Shown one piece after another: positions 26,174 through 34,613 of a DNA stretch of 64,000 nt. Positions within the stretch are counted from its first letter, which is position 1, and each line of letters begins with the position of its first letter. A model generated the notes under the pieces. It worked only from the letters and a program-made list of their open reading frames with translations. It was not told the origin of the DNA and searched no databases. Source of the stretch: Sulfurovum zhangzhouensis. Lineage in GTDB: Bacteria > Campylobacterota > Campylobacteria > Campylobacterales > Sulfurovaceae. The stretch spans positions 1-64,000 of the forward strand of contig NZ_JAQIBD010000003.1 in assembly GCF_030347965.1 (NCBI RefSeq), in the 5' to 3' direction. A program made the position numbers and the translations under genes.

Positions 26174-26810
26174 TAAACTTAAAAAGTTTGTTAAGGGTCA
26201 CAGCGCCTTTCAAAAAGTCAAGTTTAAAAAGAATGAAGAACGTTTTAAACGTCTTGTTGAAGAAGGCCAAAATCCCAAAGCACTCTTTATTGGGTGTAGT
26301 GATTCCCGGGTTATGCCAGATATGATCACCGGAGCTAAACCGGGTGATCTTTTCATTATACGCAATATCGGAAACTTCGTGGCACCTTATAAGCCTGATG
26401 AAGATTACCACTCAACTGCCTCGGCCATTGAATATGCCGTCAGTATTCTGGAGGTTTCAGATATCATCGTCTGTGGACACTCTCACTGTGGTGCGATAGA
26501 AGCGTTGTACGCAAACCTTCCTCAGACAGATGAGAACCTGCACACAATCAAGTGGCTTGATCTTGGCAGGGATGCGAAGAAGATTGCTTCGCTTGCCTAC
26601 AAAGGAAAAGATCGCGCGGAAATGTTACGTTATACAGAAAAGATATCGGTAGTATACCAGCTGGAGAACCTGCTGACTTATCCTGGTATACAACGGCGCA
26701 TTGAAGAAGGGAATCTCTTCTTGCATGCATGGCATTATGACCTTGAAAGCGGGGTCATTGAACATTATGACGATGAAATATTTGAGTTCATCCCATTAAG
26801 TCAAAAGTAA
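26163..26810 (+). CDS. beta-carbonic anhydrase
   Basis: Interconverts CO2 and bicarbonate. 215 aa from the ATG at 26163, which has AGAGG just upstream; the frame is open further upstream but would run into pyrC. Zinc ligands are Cys45, His106 and Cys109 (CSDSR, GHSHCGA), with the Asp47-Arg49 dyad intact. It is probably cytoplasmic, since no signal peptide is present. Translational overlap with pyrC suggests joint expression, and bicarbonate feeds carbamoyl phosphate synthesis. In an autotroph it could also serve carbon fixation. Confidence 0.94.
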   Translation: MLDSKLKKFVKGHSAFQKVKFKKNEERFKRLVEEGQNPKALFIGCSDSRVMPDMITGAKPGDLFIIRNIGNFVAPYKPDEDYHSTASAIEYAVSILEVSDIIVCGHSHCGAIEALYANLPQTDENLHTIKWLDLGRDAKKIASLAYKGKDRAEMLRYTEKISVVYQLENLLTYPGIQRRIEEGNLFLHAWHYDLESGVIEHYDDEIFEFIPLSQK

Positions 26811-26833
26811 TAATTATCTATTAAGATAAATAA

Positions 26834-26846
26834 TAGTATAAATTAT
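26834..26846 (+). promoter_or_regulatory. candidate -10 box for cysK
   Basis: TATAAAT at 26837-26843 lies about 30 nt before the GTG start of cysK, preceded by AT-rich sequence. No -35 is evident. Confidence 0.45.
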
Positions 26847-26871
26847 ACATCAATTCCATAAGGAGAACGTT

Positions 26872-27789
26872 GTGTTCGCAAATAACATTACCGAACTGAT
26901 CGGTAACACACCGTTAGTAAAGATCAATTCTCTCTCTGAAGAAACAGGGACAACCATACTGGGTAAATGTGAGTTTATGAATCCCACTTCATCTGTCAAA
27001 GACCGTATTGCTTTCAATATGATCGATAAAGCGATGAAAGCAGGTAAGATCAATCAAGATACAACCATCATAGAACCTACATCAGGAAATACAGGTATCG
27101 GGCTTGCCGCTATCTGTGCAGCGAAAGGGCTTAAACTTATATTGACAATGCCTGAATCCATGAGTATAGAAAGACGTAAGCTGCTTACGCATCTAGGTGC
27201 AAATCTTGTACTCACACCAGCGACCAAAGGGATGGGTGGAGCGATCGAGAAGGCCAGTCAACTTGTAAAAGAGTTGGATAATGCCGTCATTTTACAACAA
27301 TTTGACAACCCTGACAATCCCGATATTCATAGAAGAACTACCGCTATAGAAATATTAAAAGATACAGATAATCATGTGGATATCTTTGTTGCTGCAGTTG
27401 GAACAGGGGGTACACTTACCGGTACTTCCGAAGTGCTTAAAGAACATCTTCCTAATACTTACTGTGTTGCGGTGGAACCTCAATCTTCTTCTGTACTTTA
27501 CGGTAAATCTGCAGGTCCGCACAAAATTCAGGGAATCGGTGCAGGATTTATCCCAAGTGTACTCAATACTGATATTTATGATGAAGTACTCCCTGTGTCA
27601 GACGAAGACGCATTTGCAATGTCAAGAAGAGTAGCTAAAGAGGAAGGATTGTTGGTAGGTATCTCCGCAGGTGCCAACTTGCATGCAGCTATGGAATTGG
27701 CAAAAAGACCGGAAAATAAGGGTAAGACCATCGTCACTATACTTTGTGACACTGCTGAACGTTACTTATCTACAGAACTGTTTGAATAA
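26872..27789 (+). CDS. cysK: cysteine synthase A (O-acetylserine sulfhydrylase)
   Basis: 305 aa fold-type II PLP enzyme making Cys from O-acetylserine and sulfide. PLP lysine is Lys43 (PTSSVKDR), with the phosphate loop EPTSGNTGIGLA and AVGTGGTLTGTSEVL segments. The GTG start has AAGGAG 7 nt upstream. A class IV aminotransferase gene follows after 8 nt. The divergent-side LysR gene downstream could regulate sulfur genes, but nothing in the sequence links them. Confidence 0.95.
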   Translation: MFANNITELIGNTPLVKINSLSEETGTTILGKCEFMNPTSSVKDRIAFNMIDKAMKAGKINQDTTIIEPTSGNTGIGLAAICAAKGLKLILTMPESMSIERRKLLTHLGANLVLTPATKGMGGAIEKASQLVKELDNAVILQQFDNPDNPDIHRRTTAIEILKDTDNHVDIFVAAVGTGGTLTGTSEVLKEHLPNTYCVAVEPQSSSVLYGKSAGPHKIQGIGAGFIPSVLNTDIYDEVLPVSDEDAFAMSRRVAKEEGLLVGISAGANLHAAMELAKRPENKGKTIVTILCDTAERYLSTELFE

Positions 27790-27797
27790 TTTTTACC

Positions 27798-28388
27798 ATG
27801 CGATCGACCGACCTTCTTTTAGAGACCATTAAATGTGAGGACGGTGAGATACATCATCTAGAGTACCACCAAAACAGAGTTGACAAAAGCAGGAGAGAGC
27901 TTTTCGGTTTGACAGAAACACTTGATCTTGCATCTGTGCTCAAGGCTCCCGATGAAAAACTCTACCGTTGCAGAGTACTCTACTCTCATACTGTAAAATC
28001 CATCGAATACATTCCTTATACCCCAAAAGAGATCAAAACCCTAAAAGTCGTTCCCGCAGACATTACCTATGATTATAAATTTGCTGATCGCAGTGAACTT
28101 GACAAGCTCCTAAAGACAAACCAGGATGCTGATGATGTCATTATAGAAAAAAATGGACTGATCACAGATACGACCATTGCCAATATCGCTTTGTTTGACG
28201 GCAAACGATGGATCACTCCCAGAAAACCTTTACTTGAAGGAACCATGCGTGCTTACCTCATAGATCAGGGGTTCCTCCAACTAAGAGATATCACAAGTGA
28301 TTCGCTGAAAAGCTGTGAAAAAGTAGCTTTAATGAATGCTATGATAGGATTTAAAATTCTAAGTCACATCAACATTTTAAAATCTTAA
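27798..28388 (+). CDS. class IV aminotransferase-fold protein (possible aminodeoxychorismate lyase)
   Basis: 196 aa PLP fold-type IV protein. The likely PLP lysine is in ITYDYKFADRSEL; the ILITDT-like segment (NGLITDTTIANIALFDG) and PLLEGTMR match branched-chain aminotransferase / PabC-type enzymes. At under 200 aa it is shorter than IlvE or PabC (about 270-300 aa), mainly in the N-terminal domain. A PabC-like role in 4-aminobenzoate/folate synthesis is possible but not shown. It sits between cysK and a hypothetical gene, with 8-nt gaps on each side. Confidence 0.82.
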   Translation: MRSTDLLLETIKCEDGEIHHLEYHQNRVDKSRRELFGLTETLDLASVLKAPDEKLYRCRVLYSHTVKSIEYIPYTPKEIKTLKVVPADITYDYKFADRSELDKLLKTNQDADDVIIEKNGLITDTTIANIALFDGKRWITPRKPLLEGTMRAYLIDQGFLQLRDITSDSLKSCEKVALMNAMIGFKILSHINILKS

Positions 28389-28396
28389 GGCACAAC

Positions 28397-28846
28397 ATGA
28401 CGATCAATCTTTTTCAAACACCCGAATACAGAGCCATTATGGAAGAGCATTTAAGCAAAAACCTAACATACCTTTTTGAAAAGGATCAGGATTTTGCGAT
28501 CGTCTGTCAAATCAAACATGTCACCTTTACACCTGAACTTCCTTCAAATATCTATGAATCATTTAAAGATACTGTGTTGTTTGTTTTAAGTGGTTATACC
28601 TTTCAAAGTGCAAAAGTAGAAGAAGGTATATTTTCATTTGAAGCAGGCTTTGGCAATGAAAATTTCGGTTCAACCGTTTCGATGCCGTTACTGGCGATTA
28701 AACAGCTTTTTGTCGGCGATACTCCGGTTGTTATTAACCATGCGGAAGTTACCTCTAAGGTTCTATCTAAAGAGGCTTCAACACAAAGCTCTATGAATGT
28801 ACTTCTAAGTAACCCGAAAAATAAAAAATTTTTGAAAAAAAAATAG
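28397..28846 (+). CDS. hypothetical protein with possible SspB-like core
   Basis: 149 aa soluble protein ending in a Lys-rich tail (KNKKFLKKK). The middle, DTVLFVLSGYTF then IFSFEAGFGNENFGSTVSMPLLAI, lines up by eye with the SspB segment GQIVLNIAP then VRFNARFGGIPRQVSVPLAAV, with the same strand spacing. SspB delivers ssrA-tagged proteins to ClpXP. This is a motif-level comparison only, and the C-terminal ClpX-binding tail of SspB is not obvious. Without that, it is an uncharacterised protein at the end of the cysK gene group. Confidence 0.8.
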   Translation: MTINLFQTPEYRAIMEEHLSKNLTYLFEKDQDFAIVCQIKHVTFTPELPSNIYESFKDTVLFVLSGYTFQSAKVEEGIFSFEAGFGNENFGSTVSMPLLAIKQLFVGDTPVVINHAEVTSKVLSKEASTQSSMNVLLSNPKNKKFLKKK

Positions 28847-28856
28847 AAAAGTGTCC

Positions 28857-28878
28857 ACTGTGACTTAAGCGTCACAGT
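28857..28878. terminator. hairpin at the convergent ends of the hypothetical gene and lysR
   Basis: ACTGTGAC (28857-28864) pairs perfectly with GTCACAGT (28871-28878) around TTAAGC; the lysR stop codon lies in the loop. On the minus strand a U-rich tract follows about 8 nt later; on the plus strand only TTT follows. It is a probable terminator for one or both genes. Confidence 0.5.
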
Positions 28879-29773
28879 TTCCAGTAAGAATGTAGTTCAC
28901 AACATTCTCTACATAAGCATTATGTTTATTCTCTTTAGAGTAAGCAATATAGAAGCTTCTTGACATCGTATAACCACGAAGTCTAGCCTCAAATAGTTCA
29001 CCTCTACTTACCTCTTCTTCAATTGCATGTTTAGAAATAATTGAAACAACCGGCTTTGCTTCATTCCTTTTAGCTTTTTTGATCGACTGTAGTACTGCGG
29101 TAGTGTTACTCACTTCACTAAGTACATTAAAGCTTTTACATGATACACCCAACTCCTCAAATACTTCGGAAACTACCTGTCTTGTATGTGAACCTTCATC
29201 ACGACAGATCCATTGAAAATCATAAAGTTCTTCTGTTTTCAATACTTTAGGAATCGGTACGTTACTTACGACAACAAGCTCATCTTCCAGCCACTCTCTA
29301 TAGATCAGTTCATTATCGAACACAGGAGATTCAATCAAACCGAGATCAAGTTTTCTATCTTTGATATTCTGCACGATATTTTCACTCAAGTCGATACTTA
29401 ACTTAACATCGTTATTGATCGCTTTACTCATAGTGTTGAGACATTGCCCAGGAATAATATAAGTACCGATCGTGAAAGATGCACCCAATCTAAAAGTGAT
29501 CTCTTTATTGATAATCTTCAAAACTTCATTCTCAGATGCATGGATCTCTTTTTCTAAACGTAATGCGATCTTATAGAGTTCATCTCCGGCTGCTGTAAGC
29601 TTGATCCCGTTTTTCTTACGTTCAATGATCTTCTCACCTAAATATTTTTCTATAAACTTTATTTGCTGTGTTACTGCAGGCTGAGAAATACCAAGCTTCG
29701 CAGATGCTTTTGAGAAACTTCTCTCTCTTGCAACAGTAAGAAACGTCTCAAGTTTAACAAAATCTTTTAACAT
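28865..29773 (-). CDS. LysR family transcriptional regulator
   Basis: 302 aa. An N-terminal winged helix (about 1-60: FLTVARERSFSKASAKLGISQPAVTQQI) is followed by a linker helix and a periplasmic-binding-like effector domain (about 90-290). The family binds T-N11-A palindromes near its own promoter; such a palindrome lies 20 nt upstream of its start. The ligand is unknown. It is transcribed convergently to the cysK group and divergently from uvrD. Confidence 0.94.
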   Translation of the reverse strand: MLKDFVKLETFLTVARERSFSKASAKLGISQPAVTQQIKFIEKYLGEKIIERKKNGIKLTAAGDELYKIALRLEKEIHASENEVLKIINKEITFRLGASFTIGTYIIPGQCLNTMSKAINNDVKLSIDLSENIVQNIKDRKLDLGLIESPVFDNELIYREWLEDELVVVSNVPIPKVLKTEELYDFQWICRDEGSHTRQVVSEVFEELGVSCKSFNVLSEVSNTTAVLQSIKKAKRNEAKPVVSIISKHAIEEEVSRGELFEARLRGYTMSRSFYIAYSKENKHNAYVENVVNYILTGNCDA

Positions 29774-29792
29774 TCATTTCCTTTTTTAAATC

Positions 29793-29827
29793 ATATATAG
29801 TACTAATGATGATCATTTACTATATAT
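29793..29827. promoter_or_regulatory. nested palindrome upstream of lysR, candidate LysR operator
   Basis: ATATATAGTA (29793-29802) and TACTATATAT (29818-29827) form perfect 10-bp arms; between them AATGAT-G-ATCATT (29805-29817) is a second palindrome. The site is 20 nt from the lysR start in the lysR/uvrD divergent gap, where LysR proteins usually autoregulate. The assignment is by position and symmetry. Confidence 0.5.
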
Positions 29828-29961
29828 AAACAAATAATTCTAAAAAATATTATAACAAATTATACTTAACAATACATAAGTTGAACTTATTAGTAAGTTT
29901 ATAGCTTTTACTTCTCTCTCTATCTAACCGAATGTCCTCTAGTCTTCCTTAATCATTTTAA

Positions 29962-29973
29962 GGGTATAATTAA
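29962..29973 (+). promoter_or_regulatory. candidate -10 box for uvrD/pcrA
   Basis: TATAAT at 29965-29970 in the context GGGTATAATTAATAG, 33 nt before the helicase start. The rest of the 229-nt lysR-uvrD gap is AT-rich with no gene. Confidence 0.5.
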
Positions 29974-30002
29974 TAGATATTAGGAGTTAAATAAAAGACT
30001 AA

Positions 30003-32069
30003 ATGGAAACAATAATAAATCAGCTCAATCCCTCACAGCGTGAAGCTGTAGAGCATATCGACGGTGCACTGCTTATCCTTGCGGGTGCCGGTTCAGGCAA
30101 GACTAAAACCCTTACAACAAGACTTGCATATCTCATAGGAGAAGTAGGTATTGATCCGGCAAACACACTCACTTTGACCTTTACCAATAAAGCTGCTGCA
30201 GAGATGAGAGAGCGTGCACTTAAACTTATGCCAAGACAGTCTACTTATCCTCCTCTGTTATGTACCTTCCATAAGTTCGGGTTGCTCTTTTTGAAATTCC
30301 ATATTGAAAAGCTCGGACGTAACAATAATTTTGTGATCATCGACAGTGATGACAAAAAACGTCTCATTCGTACCATTGCCAAAGAGCTTAAAATTGATCT
30401 TAATATCTCATTTATCGCTTCTGAGATCTCAAAATACAAAAACTCGCTGCTCTCTCCTGAAGTAGTCAAGGAGAATGCAGAACTTTCTGATTACAAAAAA
30501 GTTGCTGCTATCTACGAAAAATACCAGGAGAATATTGAAGAGAACAACCTGGTGGACTTCGATGATCTCTTGATGCTTACTTATAAGATACTCGATGAGT
30601 ACCCTGAACTTCGTAAAGAGACAAGTGAGCGGTACCGTTATATCATGGTAGATGAGTACCAGGATACCAATGAACTTCAATTTAAGTTACTTGAGCATCT
30701 CTGTAGCGAACACGGTAATCTTTGTGTGGTCGGAGACGATGACCAAAGTATCTACGGCTGGAGAGGTGCCAATATACGTAATATCTTGGAGTTTTCAGAC
30801 AATTTTGAAGGGACAAAAGTTGTTAAGCTGGAAACCAACTACCGTTCTACGGATCCTATCTTGGAAGCGGCAAACACACTCATCGAACACAACTCCAGAC
30901 GTTTGGGTAAAAAACTTGTAAGTCACAAAGGTAAAGGGGAATCGGTAAAACTTTTACACTCACTCGATGAGTCCATGGAAGCGAAATCGATAGCTCATGA
31001 GATACATGCACTTTTAGATAAAGGGGTTGATCCTGAAGAGATCGCCGTACTTTACCGTATCAATGCACTTTCAAGATCTTTAGAAGAAGGATTTACCAAA
31101 GAAGGCATCAGCTTCAAACTGATCGGCGGAATGCGTTTCTACGAACGTGCAGAGATCAAAGATATCATCTCTTATTTCAGAGTTATCTCAAACCCTTATG
31201 ATGATTTCTCTTTACTGCGTATTATCAACAAACCCAAAAGAGGTATCGGTAAAGCTTCTATAGAGAAATTGCAAAAAGCCGCATATGATGCACATCTCTC
31301 CATATTTGCCTTTATTCAAAAGATGTCAACGGGAGAAGTGCCGTTGACAGTCAGCAAAAAAGTTGAAACAGCACTTGAAAATCTGGTAGAGGACATCACC
31401 TTTTTACGTGAGGAGATCTCAGGTTCGCTTGAAAACTTTATCAGCCTCTTTGAAGAGCGTATCAAATTAAAAGAACATTATGCTGCAATGGTGGATGGGT
31501 TTGAAAGGACTATGAACATCGATGAATTCTATGGATACTTCAGGGATGCTGTTTCCAAAAATCCGGATCTCCATCTTGATGAATTTCTCAATGACATCTC
31601 TTTGCAAAGTGATCAGGATCAGATAGAAGAAAATGCTATAACGATCATGAGTATCCATGCAGCAAAGGGACTAGAGTTTGAACATGTATTTGTCATAGGG
31701 CTAGAAGAAGAATTCTTCCCTCTATTAGGTGAAGGATGCAATATGGAGGAAGAACGCAGATTGGGGTATGTTGCGATCACCAGAGCCAAGTCTTACCTCA
31801 CCCTTTGTTACGTCGATAGCCGTTTCTATAAAGGGCGTAGAAAAATGATAGATAAAAGCCGTTTCCTGGGTGAGGCAGGATTGATACAGGATGCCTCACT
31901 CAAGATCACAAAAAGCTCTACATTCAAAAAAGGTGATCTGGTCAAACATAAAATTTTTGGTATCGGACGTGTTCAAGCAGCAAACAAATCCGGCAAAGAG
32001 TATAAGCTTTTGATCAATTTCGGCGGTAACAAAAAAGAGATACTCAGTTCTTTTGTACAACCCGTTTAA
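30003..32069 (+). CDS. UvrD/PcrA/Rep-type ATP-dependent DNA helicase
   Basis: 688 aa superfamily 1A 3'-5' helicase. Motifs in order: Q-motif LNPSQREAV (8-16), Walker A GAGSGKT (28-34), motif Ia FTNKAAAEMRER, motif II VDEYQDTN, motif III VVGDDDQSIYGWRGA, motif IV NYRST, motif V SIHAAKGLEFEHVFV and motif VI YVAITRAK. It acts in repair and replication restart. A C-terminal Tudor-like piece (GDLVKHKIFGIGRV) resembles the PcrA/UvrD RNA-polymerase-binding region. Assignment among uvrD, pcrA and rep is open. It begins a plus-strand group with truB and ispE. Confidence 0.95.
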   Translation: METIINQLNPSQREAVEHIDGALLILAGAGSGKTKTLTTRLAYLIGEVGIDPANTLTLTFTNKAAAEMRERALKLMPRQSTYPPLLCTFHKFGLLFLKFHIEKLGRNNNFVIIDSDDKKRLIRTIAKELKIDLNISFIASEISKYKNSLLSPEVVKENAELSDYKKVAAIYEKYQENIEENNLVDFDDLLMLTYKILDEYPELRKETSERYRYIMVDEYQDTNELQFKLLEHLCSEHGNLCVVGDDDQSIYGWRGANIRNILEFSDNFEGTKVVKLETNYRSTDPILEAANTLIEHNSRRLGKKLVSHKGKGESVKLLHSLDESMEAKSIAHEIHALLDKGVDPEEIAVLYRINALSRSLEEGFTKEGISFKLIGGMRFYERAEIKDIISYFRVISNPYDDFSLLRIINKPKRGIGKASIEKLQKAAYDAHLSIFAFIQKMSTGEVPLTVSKKVETALENLVEDITFLREEISGSLENFISLFEERIKLKEHYAAMVDGFERTMNIDEFYGYFRDAVSKNPDLHLDEFLNDISLQSDQDQIEENAITIMSIHAAKGLEFEHVFVIGLEEEFFPLLGEGCNMEEERRLGYVAITRAKSYLTLCYVDSRFYKGRRKMIDKSRFLGEAGLIQDASLKITKSSTFKKGDLVKHKIFGIGRVQAANKSGKEYKLLINFGGNKKEILSSFVQPV

Positions 32070-32078
32070 GGATAGAGA

Positions 32079-32909
32079 TTGAACCGTCTTTTTGTTGTCA
32101 ATAAGCCTATCTTCCGTTCATCCAATAGCTATATGGGGTATGTGAAACGTAAATACGGTACAAAAAAAGTAGGCTTTTCAGGAACTCTCGATCCCTTTGC
32201 TACAGGGTGTCTCATCGTTGCTACCGGTATTTATACCAAGCTCTTCCAATTCCTCGATAAAACACCCAAAAGCTATAGAGCTACACTTTGGCTTGGAGCG
32301 AACTCTCCAAGTCTGGATATCGAAAATGTCGATAGTATCATGGAAGTGGAACCCTTCAGTACAGAAGTGATCAAAGAAGCACTTGCTGCACTTAAAGGTG
32401 AACTTACCTACTATCCACCCAAATACTCTGCAAAAAAGATAGGTGGGAAACGAGCCTATGAATTGGCACGTGAAGGAAAAGAGGTAGAACTCAAAACGAT
32501 CACCTCCACCATCTATGAGATCAAACTAATCAACTATAACCATCCCTTTATCCATTTTGAAGCAACTGTAAGCGAAGGGGCTTATATACGCAGCCTTGGT
32601 GCAATAATCGCTGAAAAATTAGGTGTAGACGGAACACTCTCATCACTTCACCGTATCCATGAAGGAAAGTTCAAGTTTGAGAATGAAAAAGCACTCAATC
32701 CTTTTGAACACCTGGCGATCCCCCGCAATACCTATACGGGAGATCCAACCTATCTTGAACTAGGCAAGAAACTCTCTATAGACTATTTTGATATCAAACA
32801 AGACGGAACTTACCTTATCGAGACTTCCAACTTCTTTGCTATCTTAGAGATAAAAGAGGGAGAGGTGAGCTACAAACTCAATAGAATCCCAAAGTTCGAG
32901 GAGAATTAG
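32079..32909 (+). CDS. truB: tRNA pseudouridine(55) synthase
   Basis: 276 aa. Makes pseudouridine 55 in the T-loop of tRNAs. The catalytic aspartate is in GFSGTLDPFATGCLIV, with VVNKPIFRSSN at the start and YSAKKIGGKRAYELAREG in the middle. The start is TTG with AAGGATAGAGA upstream. The gene ends one base before the ispE GTG, so no csrA lies between them as it does in Campylobacter jejuni. Confidence 0.96.
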   Translation: MNRLFVVNKPIFRSSNSYMGYVKRKYGTKKVGFSGTLDPFATGCLIVATGIYTKLFQFLDKTPKSYRATLWLGANSPSLDIENVDSIMEVEPFSTEVIKEALAALKGELTYYPPKYSAKKIGGKRAYELAREGKEVELKTITSTIYEIKLINYNHPFIHFEATVSEGAYIRSLGAIIAEKLGVDGTLSSLHRIHEGKFKFENEKALNPFEHLAIPRNTYTGDPTYLELGKKLSIDYFDIKQDGTYLIETSNFFAILEIKEGEVSYKLNRIPKFEEN

Positions 32910-33689
32910 GTGTATACGATCAATGCCCATGCCAAGGTCAATATCTTTTTGAAGATTACCGGACACAAAGAGGGATACCATACACTGATCTCGCGTTTTA
33001 TGAGAGTGGATGACCTCTATGATACGATCACTTTTGAACCTTGTATAGCTGAAGAGTTTTCGATAGAGGGATGCGAAGGTGTACCTTTGGAATCAAATAC
33101 CATTTATAAGGCCTACCAAAGCCTGAAAAAGTATACCAAAGACCCTAAACTGGAAAACTTTTTTAAACATCATAAAGTGATCGTCACCAAACGTATCCCA
33201 AGCCAGGCAGGACTTGGCGGGGGAAGCTCGGATGCTGCTGCATTTATGCGCCTATGCAATGAGGTGTGCAATCTCGGGATCGATACACCTACCCTCTCTC
33301 AGCTTGGTAGCCAGATAGGTGCCGATCTGCCTTTTTTTATTCAAAACTACCCATCTGCGAATGTCAGCGGTTTTGGGGAGATCGTTGAGCCTTTTGAAGA
33401 GGAAACACTTCACTTGGAACTTTTCACTCCCAAGATAGGGTGTGATACCACCGTAGTCTATAAAACCTTTAAAAAACATCTACTTGATGACATCACCTTA
33501 TGCAGTTTTACGGGATGGGAGAAGATCGACTCAAGAACGCTACTCGAAACAATCGCTGATCCGATCATACTCAATGACCTTTACGCTGCTGCCCTGATCG
33601 CTTACCCGGAACTTGGAGAGGTTCCGCAGGCCAAAGAGGGATGGTTCTTTTCGGGGAGCGGAAGTACGTTTTTTCGAATAAAAAACTAA
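32910..33689 (+). CDS. ispE: 4-diphosphocytidyl-2-C-methyl-D-erythritol kinase
   Basis: 259 aa GHMP kinase of the MEP isoprenoid pathway. Landmarks are AHAKVNIFLKITG at the N-terminus, the ATP loop PSQAGLGGGSSDAAAFM and the C-terminal GSGSTFF. The start is a GTG with GAGGAG upstream, immediately after the truB stop. A bidirectional terminator follows at 33721-33755. Confidence 0.96.
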   Translation: MYTINAHAKVNIFLKITGHKEGYHTLISRFMRVDDLYDTITFEPCIAEEFSIEGCEGVPLESNTIYKAYQSLKKYTKDPKLENFFKHHKVIVTKRIPSQAGLGGGSSDAAAFMRLCNEVCNLGIDTPTLSQLGSQIGADLPFFIQNYPSANVSGFGEIVEPFEEETLHLELFTPKIGCDTTVVYKTFKKHLLDDITLCSFTGWEKIDSRTLLETIADPIILNDLYAAALIAYPELGEVPQAKEGWFFSGSGSTFFRIKN

Positions 33690-33720
33690 TGTCCAGTGAG
33701 ACCAGTGCAAATATGTATAC

Positions 33721-33755
33721 AAAACCTTATAAAGTTATATATTTTATAAGGTTTT
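33721..33755. terminator. bidirectional terminator after ispE (copy 1 of a repeated sequence)
   Basis: AAAACCTTATAAA (33721-33733) and TTTATAAGGTTTT (33743-33755) are perfect 13-bp inverted arms, with A-runs at one end and T-runs at the other, between the convergent ispE and 33784-34338 genes. Nearly the same sequence occurs at 58838-58870. Confidence 0.8.
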
Positions 33756-33783
33756 CATTCCAGCTCTCTTATTTTATATTTGT

Positions 33784-34338
33784 CTAATTATTTTCCTCTT
33801 TTTTTAAATCATATAAAGTAGGTCTATTAACAGCTGCTGTTAGGCGGATCCCCTCATCTAATTTTACTTCTGCATTTTTACTCACATAATAAGACTTAAT
33901 CGGTGTAAACTTCTTCTTAATTTTTGATGATAAGTTATTGAAAAGTTTTAATGACCATTCACTTTCTGAGATAGTACTAATTTGTCCAGAAATAATTGCT
34001 TCATAATCTTTATAAACGCCCCCTGGTTCAAATAATACACTATCAGGATTATTACCTTGATCTGCATTATAATTAAATCCACCCTTTTTAAGCGCTATTG
34101 ATTCAATAGCCATTTCCTGATTTGAGGGGATTAATAAATACCGTTTATCTAATACATGATTTCCTGCAATTGAAATACCTATATCCGGAACTTCTTCAAT
34201 TGACTGATATACTTCTGCTTCGTTATTTTGTATATCATCAATGCGATACAATTTAAAATCAATATCCAAGAATGCCTCTTCGATGATATCTATCAGTTCG
34301 TCTTTGGTAGCAAAAAATATTATTGCTTTTCCCTTCAA
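33784..34338 (-). CDS. hypothetical protein, 184 aa
   Basis: Soluble, AT-rich gene whose product I do not recognise. Visible text: an N-terminal alpha/beta start (AIIFFATKDELIDIIEEAF), a central ALKKGGFNYNADQGNNPDSVLFEPGG segment that could be a ligand or metal loop, and a C-terminal beta-rich part (RLTAAVNRPTLYDL). No signal or membrane helix. It lies alone between a terminator and three REP-like palindromes in the ispE-smpB pocket, which suggests recent acquisition. Confidence 0.7.
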   Translation of the reverse strand: MKGKAIIFFATKDELIDIIEEAFLDIDFKLYRIDDIQNNEAEVYQSIEEVPDIGISIAGNHVLDKRYLLIPSNQEMAIESIALKKGGFNYNADQGNNPDSVLFEPGGVYKDYEAIISGQISTISESEWSLKLFNNLSSKIKKKFTPIKSYYVSKNAEVKLDEGIRLTAAVNRPTLYDLKKEENN

Positions 34339-34396
34339 ATATTACTCCTATTGCTTAACTTATATCAGTTATTGAGTCAGTAAAGACTATGCCGAT

Positions 34397-34431
34397 TTTC
34401 TCTCGTTCCCGATCTCCTGATCGGGAATGCA
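34397..34431. repeat. REP-like palindrome 1
   Basis: TTCCCGATC (34406-34414) and GATCGGGAA (34419-34427) form a perfect 9-bp stem with loop TCCT. The flanks TTTCTCTCG and TGCA are shared with element 2. CGTTCCC...GGGAATGC is the form of widespread REP elements mobilised by RAYT-type transposases; none is in the window. Confidence 0.7.
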
Positions 34432-34455
34432 AACTTACATTAGTACCACTTCATA

Positions 34456-34490
34456 TTTCTCTCGTTCCCACGATTTTCGTGGGAATGCAT
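34456..34490. repeat. REP-like palindrome 2
   Basis: TTCCCACGA (34465-34473) and TCGTGGGAA (34477-34485) form a perfect 9-bp stem with a 3-nt loop. Left flank TTTCTCTCG and right flank TGCA match element 1, 59 nt away, while the stem tips differ by compensating changes. Confidence 0.75.
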
Positions 34491-34543
34491 ATAGCTGATT
34501 TATTAACAAAAAACATTTTACTTGAATCATTGATTGAAGTATG

Positions 34544-34568
34544 GGTTACCACGTACAACGTGGGAACC
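34544..34568. repeat. REP-like palindrome 3
   Basis: GGTTACCACGT (34544-34554) and ACGTGGGAACC (34558-34568) form an 11-bp stem with one mismatch and loop ACA. The CCACG/CGTGGGAA core is that of element 2, but the flanks differ, as in a second REP subtype. Confidence 0.6.
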
Positions 34569-34613
34569 AATAAGCTCCAGTTTGTATGTCTGTTTTTTGT
34601 AAATTGTGAGTCT

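Noticed and set aside
34397-34568. CRISPR-like array
   Set aside because: The three units differ in sequence, have unequal spacing and are self-complementary, which fits REP elements rather than CRISPR repeats.
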